This document shows positions 1 to 6,958 of a stretch of DNA of 11,635 bases, piece by piece. The notes under the pieces were generated by a model, which saw nothing but the letters and a program-made list of their open reading frames with translations, made no database searches and was not told the origin of the DNA. Origin of the DNA: an uncultured Verrucomicrobiota bacterium (GTDB taxonomy: Bacteria > Verrucomicrobiota > Verrucomicrobiia > Chthoniobacterales > SZAS-18); assembly GCA_937871685.1 (NCBI GenBank), contig CALMOL010000453.1:1-11635 (forward strand). Reading direction: 5' to 3'. The translations under genes were made by a program, and so were the position numbers. Numbering within the stretch: position 1 is the stretch's first letter; every line of letters begins with the position of its first letter.

Positions 1-79
1 GGCAAGCGTCAGCGCGACACCGCTTTGGGATCGAAGCCGCGGTCTCGCACTCGGAAGCGGTGTCGCGCTGACGCTTGCC
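1..79. repeat. Perfect 25-bp inverted repeat with 29-nt loop (hairpin)
   Basis: Bases 1-25 and 55-79 are exact reverse complements, separated by 29 nt. The structure ends 37 bp beyond the gyrB stop codon, so it would form a very stable stem in the 3' end of the gyrB message. No T-run can be seen after it because the window begins at its outer arm; the left arm may continue outside. The right arm is followed by a short G/C-rich tract (80-95) that could pair with sequence left of position 1. It could be a factor-independent terminator, an mRNA 3'-end stabiliser, or one copy of a dispersed palindromic repeat. The last is my preference because the stem is longer than a typical terminator, but copy number cannot be judged from here. 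Confidence 0.85.
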
Positions 80-116
80 ACCGCACTCCAAAGCCTTCGG
101 CCAACCTTGCGAGACC

Positions 117-3100
117 TCACACGTCGAGGTTGCGCACGTTGAGCGCGTTGTCCTCGATGAACTGGCGGCGCGGCTCGACGGCGTCGCCCATCAGCACGCG
201 GAACATCTGGTCGGCCTCGGTGGCGGTCTCGTCGTTCAGTTCCACGCGCAGCAGCTTGCGCGTCTGCGGGTCCATCGTGGTCTCGAAGAGCTCCTTCGGA
301 TTCATCTCGCCCAGGCCCTTGAACCGGCCGATCTCGATGCCGCGGCGGCCGATTTCGGTGACCTTGCGCGAGATCTCGGACACCGAGCGGACGGGATGCA
401 CGCGGACGTTGTCGCCCTCCACCAGCTCCCAGGCCGGCTCGTCGCTCGGCGCGGCGTAACGCTCCACGCGCACGCCCTTCGCCTCCAGCTCGGCGAGAAG
501 CTTTTGCAGCGCGGCCGCCTCGAACAATTCCACCACGCGCACGCGCGGGGCGGCCGGCGGCCGGCCATCCGTCGCCACCGGCGGAGCGGCATCTTCCGCG
601 GGGGCCGTGGCACCGCCCCCCTCGGGCAGCGAGGAGGTGGCGGCCGAGGCGGGGACGTGGCCCGCCGGCGCGGTCTCGCGGGACACATGCGAGAGCTCGG
701 GGTGATCGTCCACGAAGACGCGCACGGCTTCCTCGTCGGCGAACCAGTGCGCCTGGGGCGGAGCGCCGTTGCCGTCCGCGCCGCGCACCACCACGAGCCA
801 GCCGGGAACGTTTCCCCCCAGCCCGGCGCGAGCGGCGAGGCAAGCCTCGAACGAGGCCCCATGGCGCTCGATGGACGAGCGGAACTTCCCGAGCCGCTCC
901 AGCAGGGCGAGGATCTCGGACAGTTGCTCGGAGGAGAACTCGCGGCCGTCGGCCCGGGCGCGGAGGCGGCAGTCCGCCGCGCCCAAGTCCGTGAGGATGC
1001 GCTCCAGCGCGCCGTCGTCCTCGACGTATTGGATCTTCTTGCGGCGCGTGACCTTGTAGAGCGGCGGCTGCGCCACATACACGCGCCCGGCGCGGATGAG
1101 CTCGGTCATCTGCCGGTAGAAGAAGGTCAGCAGCAGCGTGCGGATGTGGGAGCCGTCCACGTCGGCGTCGGTCATGATGATGACGCGGCCGTAGCGGAGC
1201 TTCTCGAGGTTGAAGCCGCCGTCCTGCTCGCCGCCCCGGCCGATGCCGGTGCCCAGCGCGGTGATCATGGAGCGGATCTCCTTGTTCTCGAGCACCTTGT
1301 CGAGGCGGGCCTTCTCCACGTTGATGAGCTTTCCGCGGATGGGCAGGATGGCCTGCGTGCGCCGGTCGCGGCCTTGCTTGGCGCTGTTGTGGACGAACAC
1401 GCCGGAGGCGAGAGCGAAGTTGTGCGTGCCGGGCACTTCCAGGTCGTAAACGTCCGCGCGCTCTTCCAGCAGCTCGACGCCGACGACGCGGTGGTTGAAG
1501 TGCAGCGCGGCGTCCTGCGCGCGGGCGGCATCGCCCTCGAAATAGCGGGCGCAAAACTTGTCGAAGCGAAGCAGGGACCGATCCCCGCTCGCCAAGCGGT
1601 GCGCTTGGTAGGCCTCAACGTCCAGGGCGCCTGCCGCCACGAAGCCCCGAAGAGCGGCAAGAGTCTTGCGGAGATAGGTGGCCTCCAGGGTCGCGCGGCG
1701 CGCGGCGCGAAACTCCGGGGTCCACTGCGCGCGGGTGGCGTCGCGGCGCCATTCCCGCAGCGAGGGGTCCTCCCATTGATTTTGCGCCTCGGCCGCGCGC
1801 GTTTGCCGGGCCTCTGGATGCCCCGCGAAATAGGTCCGGGTGCGCTCAGCCTGGGCGCGACGGTTCTCCTCGCTTGCCCAATGGCGGCGCTGCGCCGCAT
1901 CCAGGGTGGCGGCGTTCCGCGCGCGGTAGGCCGGGTCAGCGGCGTAAAACTCGCGCCAGCGCGTCGCCATGAAGCCCTTGTAATCTGCATCCATCCATTG
2001 ACGGCGCGCCTGCTCCGAGAGAATCGCCCTTGTCCGCGGCTCCTTCATGCGGCGGCTCATGGCCGCGCGAAACGTGGGCATGCCCTTGGCTCGACGCGAT
2101 CGCGCGATGACCTCCGGCCGGTGAAGCGTGCGAGCCGCGTGCTCGCGGTGAAGGGCAAGGTGCGCTGCCGCCGGCATGCGCCGGAGGTTTGGCGGGTTGT
2201 TGTTTCGCTTGTTGAAATCGACGTGATGGCAGTGGTCGCCGTCTGTCTCGGCGTAAATGCCGGTCCACCGGTTGAAACAGTCCGCCAGCAGGTGGGTGAA
2301 GAGCCACCGGCCTGCTCGCGGACACCACGCCATCTCGTAGCCTTGAATGGTGATCCCCGGCTCGCTCATGTCCGAGACACGCCGATACAGCGGCATCAGC
2401 GACTCGCCGGCTTGTAGTCGGACAGCCAGTTGGTAGGTGCCGTCGCGGCGCATGAAACGGTGGTCCGGCGTGCAGGTGATTTGCTCGCCGTTGTCCAGGG
2501 TCACGCGCACCAGAGCAGCGTCCCGCTTCGTGACCCTCGCGTGGAGGGCGCGCTCCAAGCCGATTTTTCCATCGGCACGGATCGTGTAGATCCAATGCTC
2601 GCGCCCGGCCGTCTGCTCGGCGACCAGTTCGTGGAATGAAAGGTCGCGGCCATCCGCCAGGGCCACGCGCGTGTCGCCCGTAAAGCAGCCGCCGGCCGAG
2701 TCGCCCTCGACGATGTAGAGCTCGGTCAGCTCGCGGTCGCGCTCGGAGCAGTCGGCCAGCTTGCCGGGCAGGCCGCCGCCGCTCATGGCGCTCTTGCGGA
2801 CGGTCTCGCGGGCCTTGCGCGCGGCCTCGCGGGCCACGGCGGCGGAGAGCGCCTTGTGCACGATCTTCGCGGCCGTCTCGGGATTCTCCTCGAAAAAGCG
2901 CATCAGCTCCTCGTAGGTGATCGAGAGCACGATGCCCTGCACGTCCGGGGTGACGAGCTTCACCTTCGTCTGCGACTCGAAGCTCGGGCTGGGATGCTTG
3001 ATCGCCAGCACGGCCACGAGGCCTTCCACCACGTCGTCGCCGTTGATGGCCGGGTCCTTGTCCTTCCGCAGCTTGTGGGCCTCGGCGTATTGGTTGATGG

Positions 3101-4082
3101 CGCGGGTCAGCGCGGTGCGGAAGCCCACGGCGTGCGTGCCGCCGTCGGGATTGGGGATCGCGTTGGTGTAGTAGAGGGTCTTCTCGTGGTAGCCGTCGTT
3201 GTATTGCAGGACGGCCTCCGCGATCATGAGGTCCTCGACCTCCTGGCGATCCTTGTTGAGGAACTTCACGGCGCGCCGGCCGCGGATGACCACCGGCTTG
3301 TCGTGCAGGATCCTCTCGCCCGCGGCGAGCTGCCGCACGAACTCGACCACTCCGTCTTTGTAAAAGAGGAGGTCGGAGCGGGGCTTTTCGCCGCGCTCGT
3401 CGGTCAGGCGGATGCGCAGGCCGGGGTTGAGGAAGGCCAGTTCGCGCAGGCGGGCCAGCAGCCGGTCGTATTCGAAGACGACCGTCGAGAAAATGGTCGG
3501 GTCCGGCTGAAAGGTGATCAGCGTGCCCGTCTCGCGCGGGTCCGCGAGCGAGGAAATCGCGGTGAGCTTGCGCGTGGTGACGCCGCGCTCGAAGGCCATG
3601 TGCCATACCTTGCCCTCGCGGCGCACCTCGATCTTGAACCAGTCCGAAAGCGCGTTCACGCACTTGGCGCCCACGCCGTGGAGGCCGCCGGAATACTTGT
3701 AGGCGCCCTGGCCGAACTTGCCGCCCGCGTGGAGGTTCGTCAGCACCAGCTCCACGGCCGGGATGCCGAACTTCGGGTGGATGTCCACCGGGATGCCGCG
3801 GCCGTTGTCCCGCAGCGAGCAGGAACCGTCCACATGGATCGTCACCTCGATGTCCGTGCAGTGGCCGGCCAAGTGCTCGTCGATGGAGTTGTCCAGCACC
3901 TCGAAAACGCAGTGATGGAGGCCCCGCTCGTCCGTGTGGCCGATATACATGCCGGGCCGCTGGCGCACGCCGGCGAGGCCCTCCAGCTTGTCGATTTGGG
4001 CGGCCCCGTAGGCGGAGGAATTGGGCGCGTCGGCGGCGTCGAACGCGGGGGCTTCGTCGTCGCGGGGAGGGAGATCGGGCAT
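117..4082 (-). CDS. gyrB: DNA gyrase subunit B precursor containing an in-frame intein
   Basis: This is the ATPase and TOPRIM subunit of the type IIA topoisomerase that introduces negative supercoils, acting with GyrA in the cytoplasm. Numbering is from the ATG at 4082 (1321 residues, 887 after intein removal). The GHKL ATPase shows the Bergerat box with E61 and N65, DNGRGIP at 92-98, the glycine-rich lid GGLHGVGAK from 132, and the QTK loop with Q371 and K373. TOPRIM has catalytic E459 in VEGDSAGG, the DxD of TDADVDGSH (D972, D974), and LPIRGK at 913-918. The tail contains KGLGEMNP, ending at 1262. A long insert before it (about 1010-1245) is the kind found in Gram-negative GyrB and argues against ParE. 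The frame stays open upstream to 4226. I prefer 4082 because family N-termini run only about 20-30 residues before the conserved QIDKLEGL segment, here at 29-36. No clear ribosome binding site precedes it. The 157-bp gap to the upstream gene may hold its own promoter, but I could not pick convincing -35/-10 boxes. Confidence 0.97.
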   Translation of the reverse strand: MPDLPPRDDEAPAFDAADAPNSSAYGAAQIDKLEGLAGVRQRPGMYIGHTDERGLHHCVFEVLDNSIDEHLAGHCTDIEVTIHVDGSCSLRDNGRGIPVDIHPKFGIPAVELVLTNLHAGGKFGQGAYKYSGGLHGVGAKCVNALSDWFKIEVRREGKVWHMAFERGVTTRKLTAISSLADPRETGTLITFQPDPTIFSTVVFEYDRLLARLRELAFLNPGLRIRLTDERGEKPRSDLLFYKDGVVEFVRQLAAGERILHDKPVVIRGRRAVKFLNKDRQEVEDLMIAEAVLQYNDGYHEKTLYYTNAIPNPDGGTHAVGFRTALTRAINQYAEAHKLRKDKDPAINGDDVVEGLVAVLAIKHPSPSFESQTKVKLVTPDVQGIVLSITYEELMRFFEENPETAAKIVHKALSAAVAREAARKARETVRKSAMSGGGLPGKLADCSERDRELTELYIVEGDSAGGCFTGDTRVALADGRDLSFHELVAEQTAGREHWIYTIRADGKIGLERALHARVTKRDAALVRVTLDNGEQITCTPDHRFMRRDGTYQLAVRLQAGESLMPLYRRVSDMSEPGITIQGYEMAWCPRAGRWLFTHLLADCFNRWTGIYAETDGDHCHHVDFNKRNNNPPNLRRMPAAAHLALHREHAARTLHRPEVIARSRRAKGMPTFRAAMSRRMKEPRTRAILSEQARRQWMDADYKGFMATRWREFYAADPAYRARNAATLDAAQRRHWASEENRRAQAERTRTYFAGHPEARQTRAAEAQNQWEDPSLREWRRDATRAQWTPEFRAARRATLEATYLRKTLAALRGFVAAGALDVEAYQAHRLASGDRSLLRFDKFCARYFEGDAARAQDAALHFNHRVVGVELLEERADVYDLEVPGTHNFALASGVFVHNSAKQGRDRRTQAILPIRGKLINVEKARLDKVLENKEIRSMITALGTGIGRGGEQDGGFNLEKLRYGRVIIMTDADVDGSHIRTLLLTFFYRQMTELIRAGRVYVAQPPLYKVTRRKKIQYVEDDGALERILTDLGAADCRLRARADGREFSSEQLSEILALLERLGKFRSSIERHGASFEACLAARAGLGGNVPGWLVVVRGADGNGAPPQAHWFADEEAVRVFVDDHPELSHVSRETAPAGHVPASAATSSLPEGGGATAPAEDAAPPVATDGRPPAAPRVRVVELFEAAALQKLLAELEAKGVRVERYAAPSDEPAWELVEGDNVRVHPVRSVSEISRKVTEIGRRGIEIGRFKGLGEMNPKELFETTMDPQTRKLLRVELNDETATEADQMFRVLMGDAVEPRRQFIEDNALNVRNLDV
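543..677 (-). other. Ala/Pro-rich low-complexity linker in the GyrB insert
   Basis: GyrB residues about 1136-1180 are dominated by Ala, Pro, Gly and Ser, with no conserved motif. They lie inside the long insert that separates TOPRIM from the C-terminal tail and divide it into two structured halves: one ending near DDHPELSH, the next beginning at VRVVELFEAA. It looks like a disordered tether specific to this lineage rather than a frameshift, because the reading frame and codon bias continue normally on both sides. Confidence 0.6.
1692..2048 (-). repeat. Degenerate ~17-residue aromatic/Pro protein repeats inside the intein
   Basis: Downstream of the HNH core, intein residues about 214-333 form a degenerate tandem array. 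Each unit has an aromatic residue followed after a few positions by an acidic or polar residue plus Pro and then an Arg-rich helix. Anchors fall at M214, W231, Y248, W270, F287, W305 and W322, with spacings of 17, 17, 22, 17, 18 and 17. Examples are YAADPAYRAR, WEDPSLREWRR and WTPEFRAARR. The segment is strongly basic and predicted helical. Comparable short repeats in other HNH homing enzymes (NUMOD-type modules) bind DNA, so I infer a DNA-recognition role. I have not matched it to a named domain. Confidence 0.7.
2148..2243 (-). other. HNH nuclease core within the GyrB intein
   Basis: Intein residues 149-180 read DGDHCHHVDFNKRNNNPPNL followed by RRM and a spaced HLALH. This fits the homing-type HNH pattern: His154/His155 as the first H, Asn167 as the central N (in PPNL), and His176 as the final H. 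The NKRNNNP stretch before it is typical of intein- and phage-borne HNH enzymes. In this family the domain makes a metal-dependent cut or nick in an intein-less allele, so that repair copies the intein. All signature residues are present, so the nuclease is likely active. Target specificity cannot be read from the sequence. Confidence 0.9.
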
Positions 4083-4239
4083 AAAAGGAGCGAATGGCCC
4101 GCGAAGCCTGATGTTTCCTAGGTTTCGCGCGGATCGAGGGGAATGGAAAACGGTAGCATGGAACGCTCGTGGAACAAGCGGTTCGACCGTCCGAGAGAAA
4201 CCTCCAGCGCGTGGTGACGCAGGCAACCGTCGGCCGGGG

Positions 4240-5442
4240 TCAATCGTCCGCCAGCGCGGCCCGCAAATAGGCGTATTGCCCGGGCGCGTTGTAGGGCGCG
4301 GCGGACACCCGCAGCCACGCGCGCGGCGGGCTGCCCCAGCGGAAGAACGGCACCTCGACCGCGTGCCGTTCCAGCAGATGCGTTTGCCACGGGGCGATGC
4401 GCTCGGATGCCGGCCATTCCCACCGCGACGAGGCCGGGACGGGCAATGTCGCCATCGCGCCGAGCATCGCCTCGGGACAGGGCGGCGGAATATCCCACGC
4501 GTCGCAGAGGAGGCGGCGCGCCTCGACGGCGAGGGCGTGGCCGCGTGCCATCCATTCGGCGAGTCCGCCGGGAAACAAGCCGGCGCACCAATCGGTCGCC
4601 GCGCCCGCGCAGATCCACGCGGTCGGGTCGAGGGTTCCGGGCCAGTCGAAGCGGTCGTGAAACGGAGTGCGGCCGGCGCGCCGCGTGTTTTCTCCGTGCG
4701 ACGTGATCACCGGCCGCAGAAGGTCGCGGCGGTCCTCGCGGGCGTAGAGGAACCCCGCGCCCTTGGGCGCGCACATCCATTTGTGCAGGTTGGCGGCGCA
4801 CCACGCGGGGCGCAGCTCGCCGAGCTTCATTGGCACCTGGCCGGGGGCGTGCGCGCCGTCGAGCAGCACGTCCACGCCGCGCGCCTCCAGCTCCCGGACG
4901 AGGCGCTCCACGGGCAGGACCAGCGCGGTGGGCGAGGTGATCCAGTCGATGAGCGCGAGCCGCGTGCGCGGCGTCACGGCTTCGAGGATGGCCTGAACGG
5001 CTTGGTCCTCGCTTTCCAGCGGGAACGGCATGTGCGCGAAGATCACCTGCGCGCCCGCGCGCTCGGCGGCGAGGCGCAGGACGTTGGCGCACGCGTTGTA
5101 GGCGTGGGTCGTGGTGAGGATCTCGTCGCCCGATTGAAGCGCGAGCGAGCCGAGCACGGCGTTGACGCCCGCGGTGGCGTTCGGGACGAAGGCGAGGTCT
5201 TCCGGCGAGCAGCCCGCGTGATGCGCAACACGTTCCCGCGAGGCGTCGAGCAGCCCTGGCAAGTCCCGCGTGAGGAAACGCACCGGCTCCGCCTCCATTC
5301 GCGCGCGGAACTCCGATTGCTGATCGAGGATCGCACGCGGGCACGCCCCGAATGAGCCATGGTTCAAGAACGTGACCGCAGGGTCCAGCGTCCAGTGCGC
5401 TGCGAGCGGCGAGGGGAGGGGAAACGTTGGGAGACTGGTCAT
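4240..5442 (-). CDS. Class V aminotransferase-fold PLP enzyme (isopenicillin N epimerase-like)
   Basis: A 400-residue cytoplasmic fold-type I PLP enzyme. FLNHGSFGACP at 25-35 is the family's N-terminal signature. NAT at 88-90 should hold the cofactor phosphate. LLDGAHAPGQ contains D195, which binds the pyridine nitrogen, and H198. NLHKW contains the Schiff-base lysine K221. FDWPGTLDPTAW at 265-276 and R378 in WLRVSAAPYN complete the active site and the substrate-carboxylate contact. The family includes isopenicillin N epimerase (CefD), plant L-cysteine desulfhydrase and EgtE-type C-S lyases, so the substrate cannot be fixed. No beta-lactam or ergothioneine genes are nearby, making CefD or EgtE roles unlikely. 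It starts 22 bp after the tryptophanase stop, which suggests one transcript and a role in amino-acid breakdown. No strong ribosome binding site is visible. Confidence 0.92.
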   Translation of the reverse strand: MTSLPTFPLPSPLAAHWTLDPAVTFLNHGSFGACPRAILDQQSEFRARMEAEPVRFLTRDLPGLLDASRERVAHHAGCSPEDLAFVPNATAGVNAVLGSLALQSGDEILTTTHAYNACANVLRLAAERAGAQVIFAHMPFPLESEDQAVQAILEAVTPRTRLALIDWITSPTALVLPVERLVRELEARGVDVLLDGAHAPGQVPMKLGELRPAWCAANLHKWMCAPKGAGFLYAREDRRDLLRPVITSHGENTRRAGRTPFHDRFDWPGTLDPTAWICAGAATDWCAGLFPGGLAEWMARGHALAVEARRLLCDAWDIPPPCPEAMLGAMATLPVPASSRWEWPASERIAPWQTHLLERHAVEVPFFRWGSPPRAWLRVSAAPYNAPGQYAYLRAALADD

Positions 5443-5464
5443 GCGCGAGGAATTTCGCTAGGTC

Positions 5465-6850
5465 TCACGCCGGCTCCAGGCGCGCGGTGAAGTGGCGGAG
5501 CACCGGCCCTTGCTCCACGATGCGCAGCGGGCGGAGCGACTCGCGGCGCTCCCACACGTGGAGGATGACCTCCAGCAGGTAATCCACGTGGCTCTGGGTG
5601 TAAACGCGCCGCGGGAAGGCCAGGCGCACGAGGTCCATCGCGGCGTCCCGTTCCGAGCCGTCGGGCTGGAGGCCGAACATCACCGTGCCGATCTCCACGC
5701 CGCGCACGCCGCCGGCGAGGTAGAGCGCGTTGTTCAGCGACCACGCCGGATACTGCCGCGGCGAGAGGTGCGGCAGGGCCTCCCGCGCGTCGAGGTAGAT
5801 CGCGTGGCCGCCCGGCGGCTGCACGATGGGCACGCCGGCCGCGGTGAGGCGCTCGCCGAGGTAGGCGATGGAGCGCACGCGGTAGCGCAGGTAGCCCTCG
5901 TCGAGCACCTCGTTCAAGCCCTGCGCGATGGCCTCCAGGTCGTAGCCGGCGAGGCCGCCGTAGGTCGGGAATCCCTCGGTCAGGATCAGGCGCGTGCGGC
6001 AGCGCCCGGCCAGCTCGCCGTCGTTCAGCGCGAGGAAGCCGCCGATGTTGGCGAGGCCGTCCTTCTTCGCGCTCATCGTGCTGCCGTCGCACAGGGAGAA
6101 CATTTCCTGCGCGATCTCCCGCGGCGTGCGGTCGGCCTGGCCTGGCTCGCGGGTCTTGATGAACCACGCGTTCTCGGCGAAGCGGCACGCGTCGAGCAGG
6201 AATGGCTTCCCGTGCGCCCGGGCGAGCGCGGAAACGGCGCGCAGATTTTCCAGGCTCACCGGCTGGCCGCCGCCGGAGTTGTTCGTCACGGTCATCATCA
6301 CGGCGCGCACGCGCGGGCCGTCGTCGGGCGACTTCAGCACGGCCTCAAGCGCGGCGAGGTCCATGTTGCCCTTGAAGGGATGCAGCGAGCGCGGCTGGCG
6401 GCCCTCCGCGATCACGAGGTCGCGCGCCTCGGCGCGGCAGTTCTCGACGTGCGCGCGGGTGGTGTCGAAGTGCGTGTTGTTCACCACGATGTCGCCCGGC
6501 GAGAGCAGCGCCCCGAAGAGGATGTGCTCGGCCGCGCGGCCCTGGTGCGTGGGGATGACGTGGCGCAGGCCGGTGATCCCCTGCACGGCGGCCTCGAAGC
6601 GATAAAACGAGTCCGCGCCCGCATACGACTCGTCCGACGAGATCATCGCCGCCCACTGCTTCGCCGACATCGCGCCGGTGCCGGAGTCGGTGAGCAGGTC
6701 GATCAGCACGTCCCGCGCGCGGAGCAGGAACGGGTTGTGCCCGGCCGCCGCCAGCGCCTGCTCGCGTTCCTCCGGCGTGGAAAAGCGGACGGGCTCGACG
6801 GATCGGATCTTGAACGGCTCGATGATGGTCTTCGGTTGGAAATCATGCAT
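5465..6850 (-). CDS. tnaA: Tryptophanase (tryptophan indole-lyase)
   Basis: A PLP beta-eliminating lyase of 461 residues converting L-tryptophan to indole, pyruvate and ammonia. The N-terminus (EPFKIRSVEPV), DLLTDSGTGAMS, THQGR at 101-105, LLDACRFAEN with D220 and R223, SAKKD with PLP lysine K263, EGFPTYGGL, and R414 in FPRRVYT all match the tryptophanase/tyrosine phenol-lyase family and its usual length. The two enzymes differ at two known positions. Tyrosine phenol-lyase has Thr (TTTR) and Arg (MERG), which contact the phenol hydroxyl. This protein has Asp129 (FDTTR) and Ile387 (VEIG), as in E. coli tryptophanase. I therefore call tryptophanase, although several other stretches, such as the MSAKQWA and NIGGFL regions, look more like tyrosine phenol-lyase. 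The ATG at 6850 gives the family N-terminus; a longer open frame upstream only reads antisense through the neighbouring gene. No TnaC-like leader with a Trp codon and no tnaB permease is visible. Confidence 0.93.
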   Translation of the reverse strand: MHDFQPKTIIEPFKIRSVEPVRFSTPEEREQALAAAGHNPFLLRARDVLIDLLTDSGTGAMSAKQWAAMISSDESYAGADSFYRFEAAVQGITGLRHVIPTHQGRAAEHILFGALLSPGDIVVNNTHFDTTRAHVENCRAEARDLVIAEGRQPRSLHPFKGNMDLAALEAVLKSPDDGPRVRAVMMTVTNNSGGGQPVSLENLRAVSALARAHGKPFLLDACRFAENAWFIKTREPGQADRTPREIAQEMFSLCDGSTMSAKKDGLANIGGFLALNDGELAGRCRTRLILTEGFPTYGGLAGYDLEAIAQGLNEVLDEGYLRYRVRSIAYLGERLTAAGVPIVQPPGGHAIYLDAREALPHLSPRQYPAWSLNNALYLAGGVRGVEIGTVMFGLQPDGSERDAAMDLVRLAFPRRVYTQSHVDYLLEVILHVWERRESLRPLRIVEQGPVLRHFTARLEPA

Positions 6851-6958
6851 GGCGCGCAGTCTGGCAGGCCGGCGCGCGGCGCGCAGGGGAAAACACGGCG
6901 CGCCATGACCGAGAGTCTTGTCGCCGGGCGCGCGGCCTGAGCCGAGCTTTCCTACGCC
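6851..6958. promoter_or_regulatory. Divergent intergenic region between tryptophanase and metallopeptidase genes
   Basis: This 108-bp gap separates two divergently transcribed genes, so it should contain both promoters unless they initiate inside the coding regions. It is very GC-rich, with repeated GGCGCGC/GCGCGCC runs. I could not identify convincing -35/-10 pairs or a defined operator, and neither start has an obvious ribosome binding site. The call rests on position only. Confidence 0.4.

Larger units (their letters stand above)
1386..2687 (-). mobile_element. GyrB intein (434 residues) with HNH homing endonuclease
   Basis: An intein splits TOPRIM immediately after VEGDSAGG; the host sequence resumes with SAKQGRDR, so removal restores a canonical gyrase. 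Intein numbering: Cys1 begins block A (CFTGDTRVALADG). Block B is TPDH at 73-76, giving the usual Thr and His. Block F is VYDLEV then THNFAL near 414-426. Block G is GVFVHN with penultimate His433 and terminal Asn434, followed by extein Ser+1. All residues for standard class 1 splicing are present: Cys1 acyl shift, Ser+1 transesterification, Asn cyclisation. In place of a LAGLIDADG nuclease, the centre holds an HNH domain and a repeat-rich segment. HNH-bearing inteins in GyrB are known from cyanobacteria such as Synechocystis, with a similar size as I recall. Base composition resembles the host gene, so there is no strong sign of recent arrival. Product: a free intein/endonuclease plus mature GyrB. 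Confidence 0.96.

Noticed and set aside
75..2417. A 780-residue open frame on the plus strand opposite gyrB and its intein
   Set aside because: It is antisense to a fully recognisable gyrB. Its composition (Arg/Ala/His/Gly/Val-rich with no motif) is what high-GC antisense frames produce.
4083..4226. 48-residue N-terminal extension of gyrB from an ATG at 4226
   Set aside because: The extra residues show no family similarity, and the ATG at 4082 already gives a normal-length GyrB N-terminus. The region more likely holds the gyrB promoter/leader.
4118..5344. 408-residue minus-strand frame overlapping the PLP enzyme in another phase
   Set aside because: It is Arg/Ala-rich without recognisable motifs and is fully covered by the well-supported class V PLP enzyme.
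5465..6850. Tyrosine phenol-lyase as the product name
   Set aside because: The two phenol-binding residues (Thr and Arg) are replaced by the tryptophanase residues Asp129 and Ile387.
6851..6958. A TnaC-like leader peptide ahead of tryptophanase
   Set aside because: The only small frame in this gap lacks Trp codons and reads on into the tryptophanase gene in another phase.
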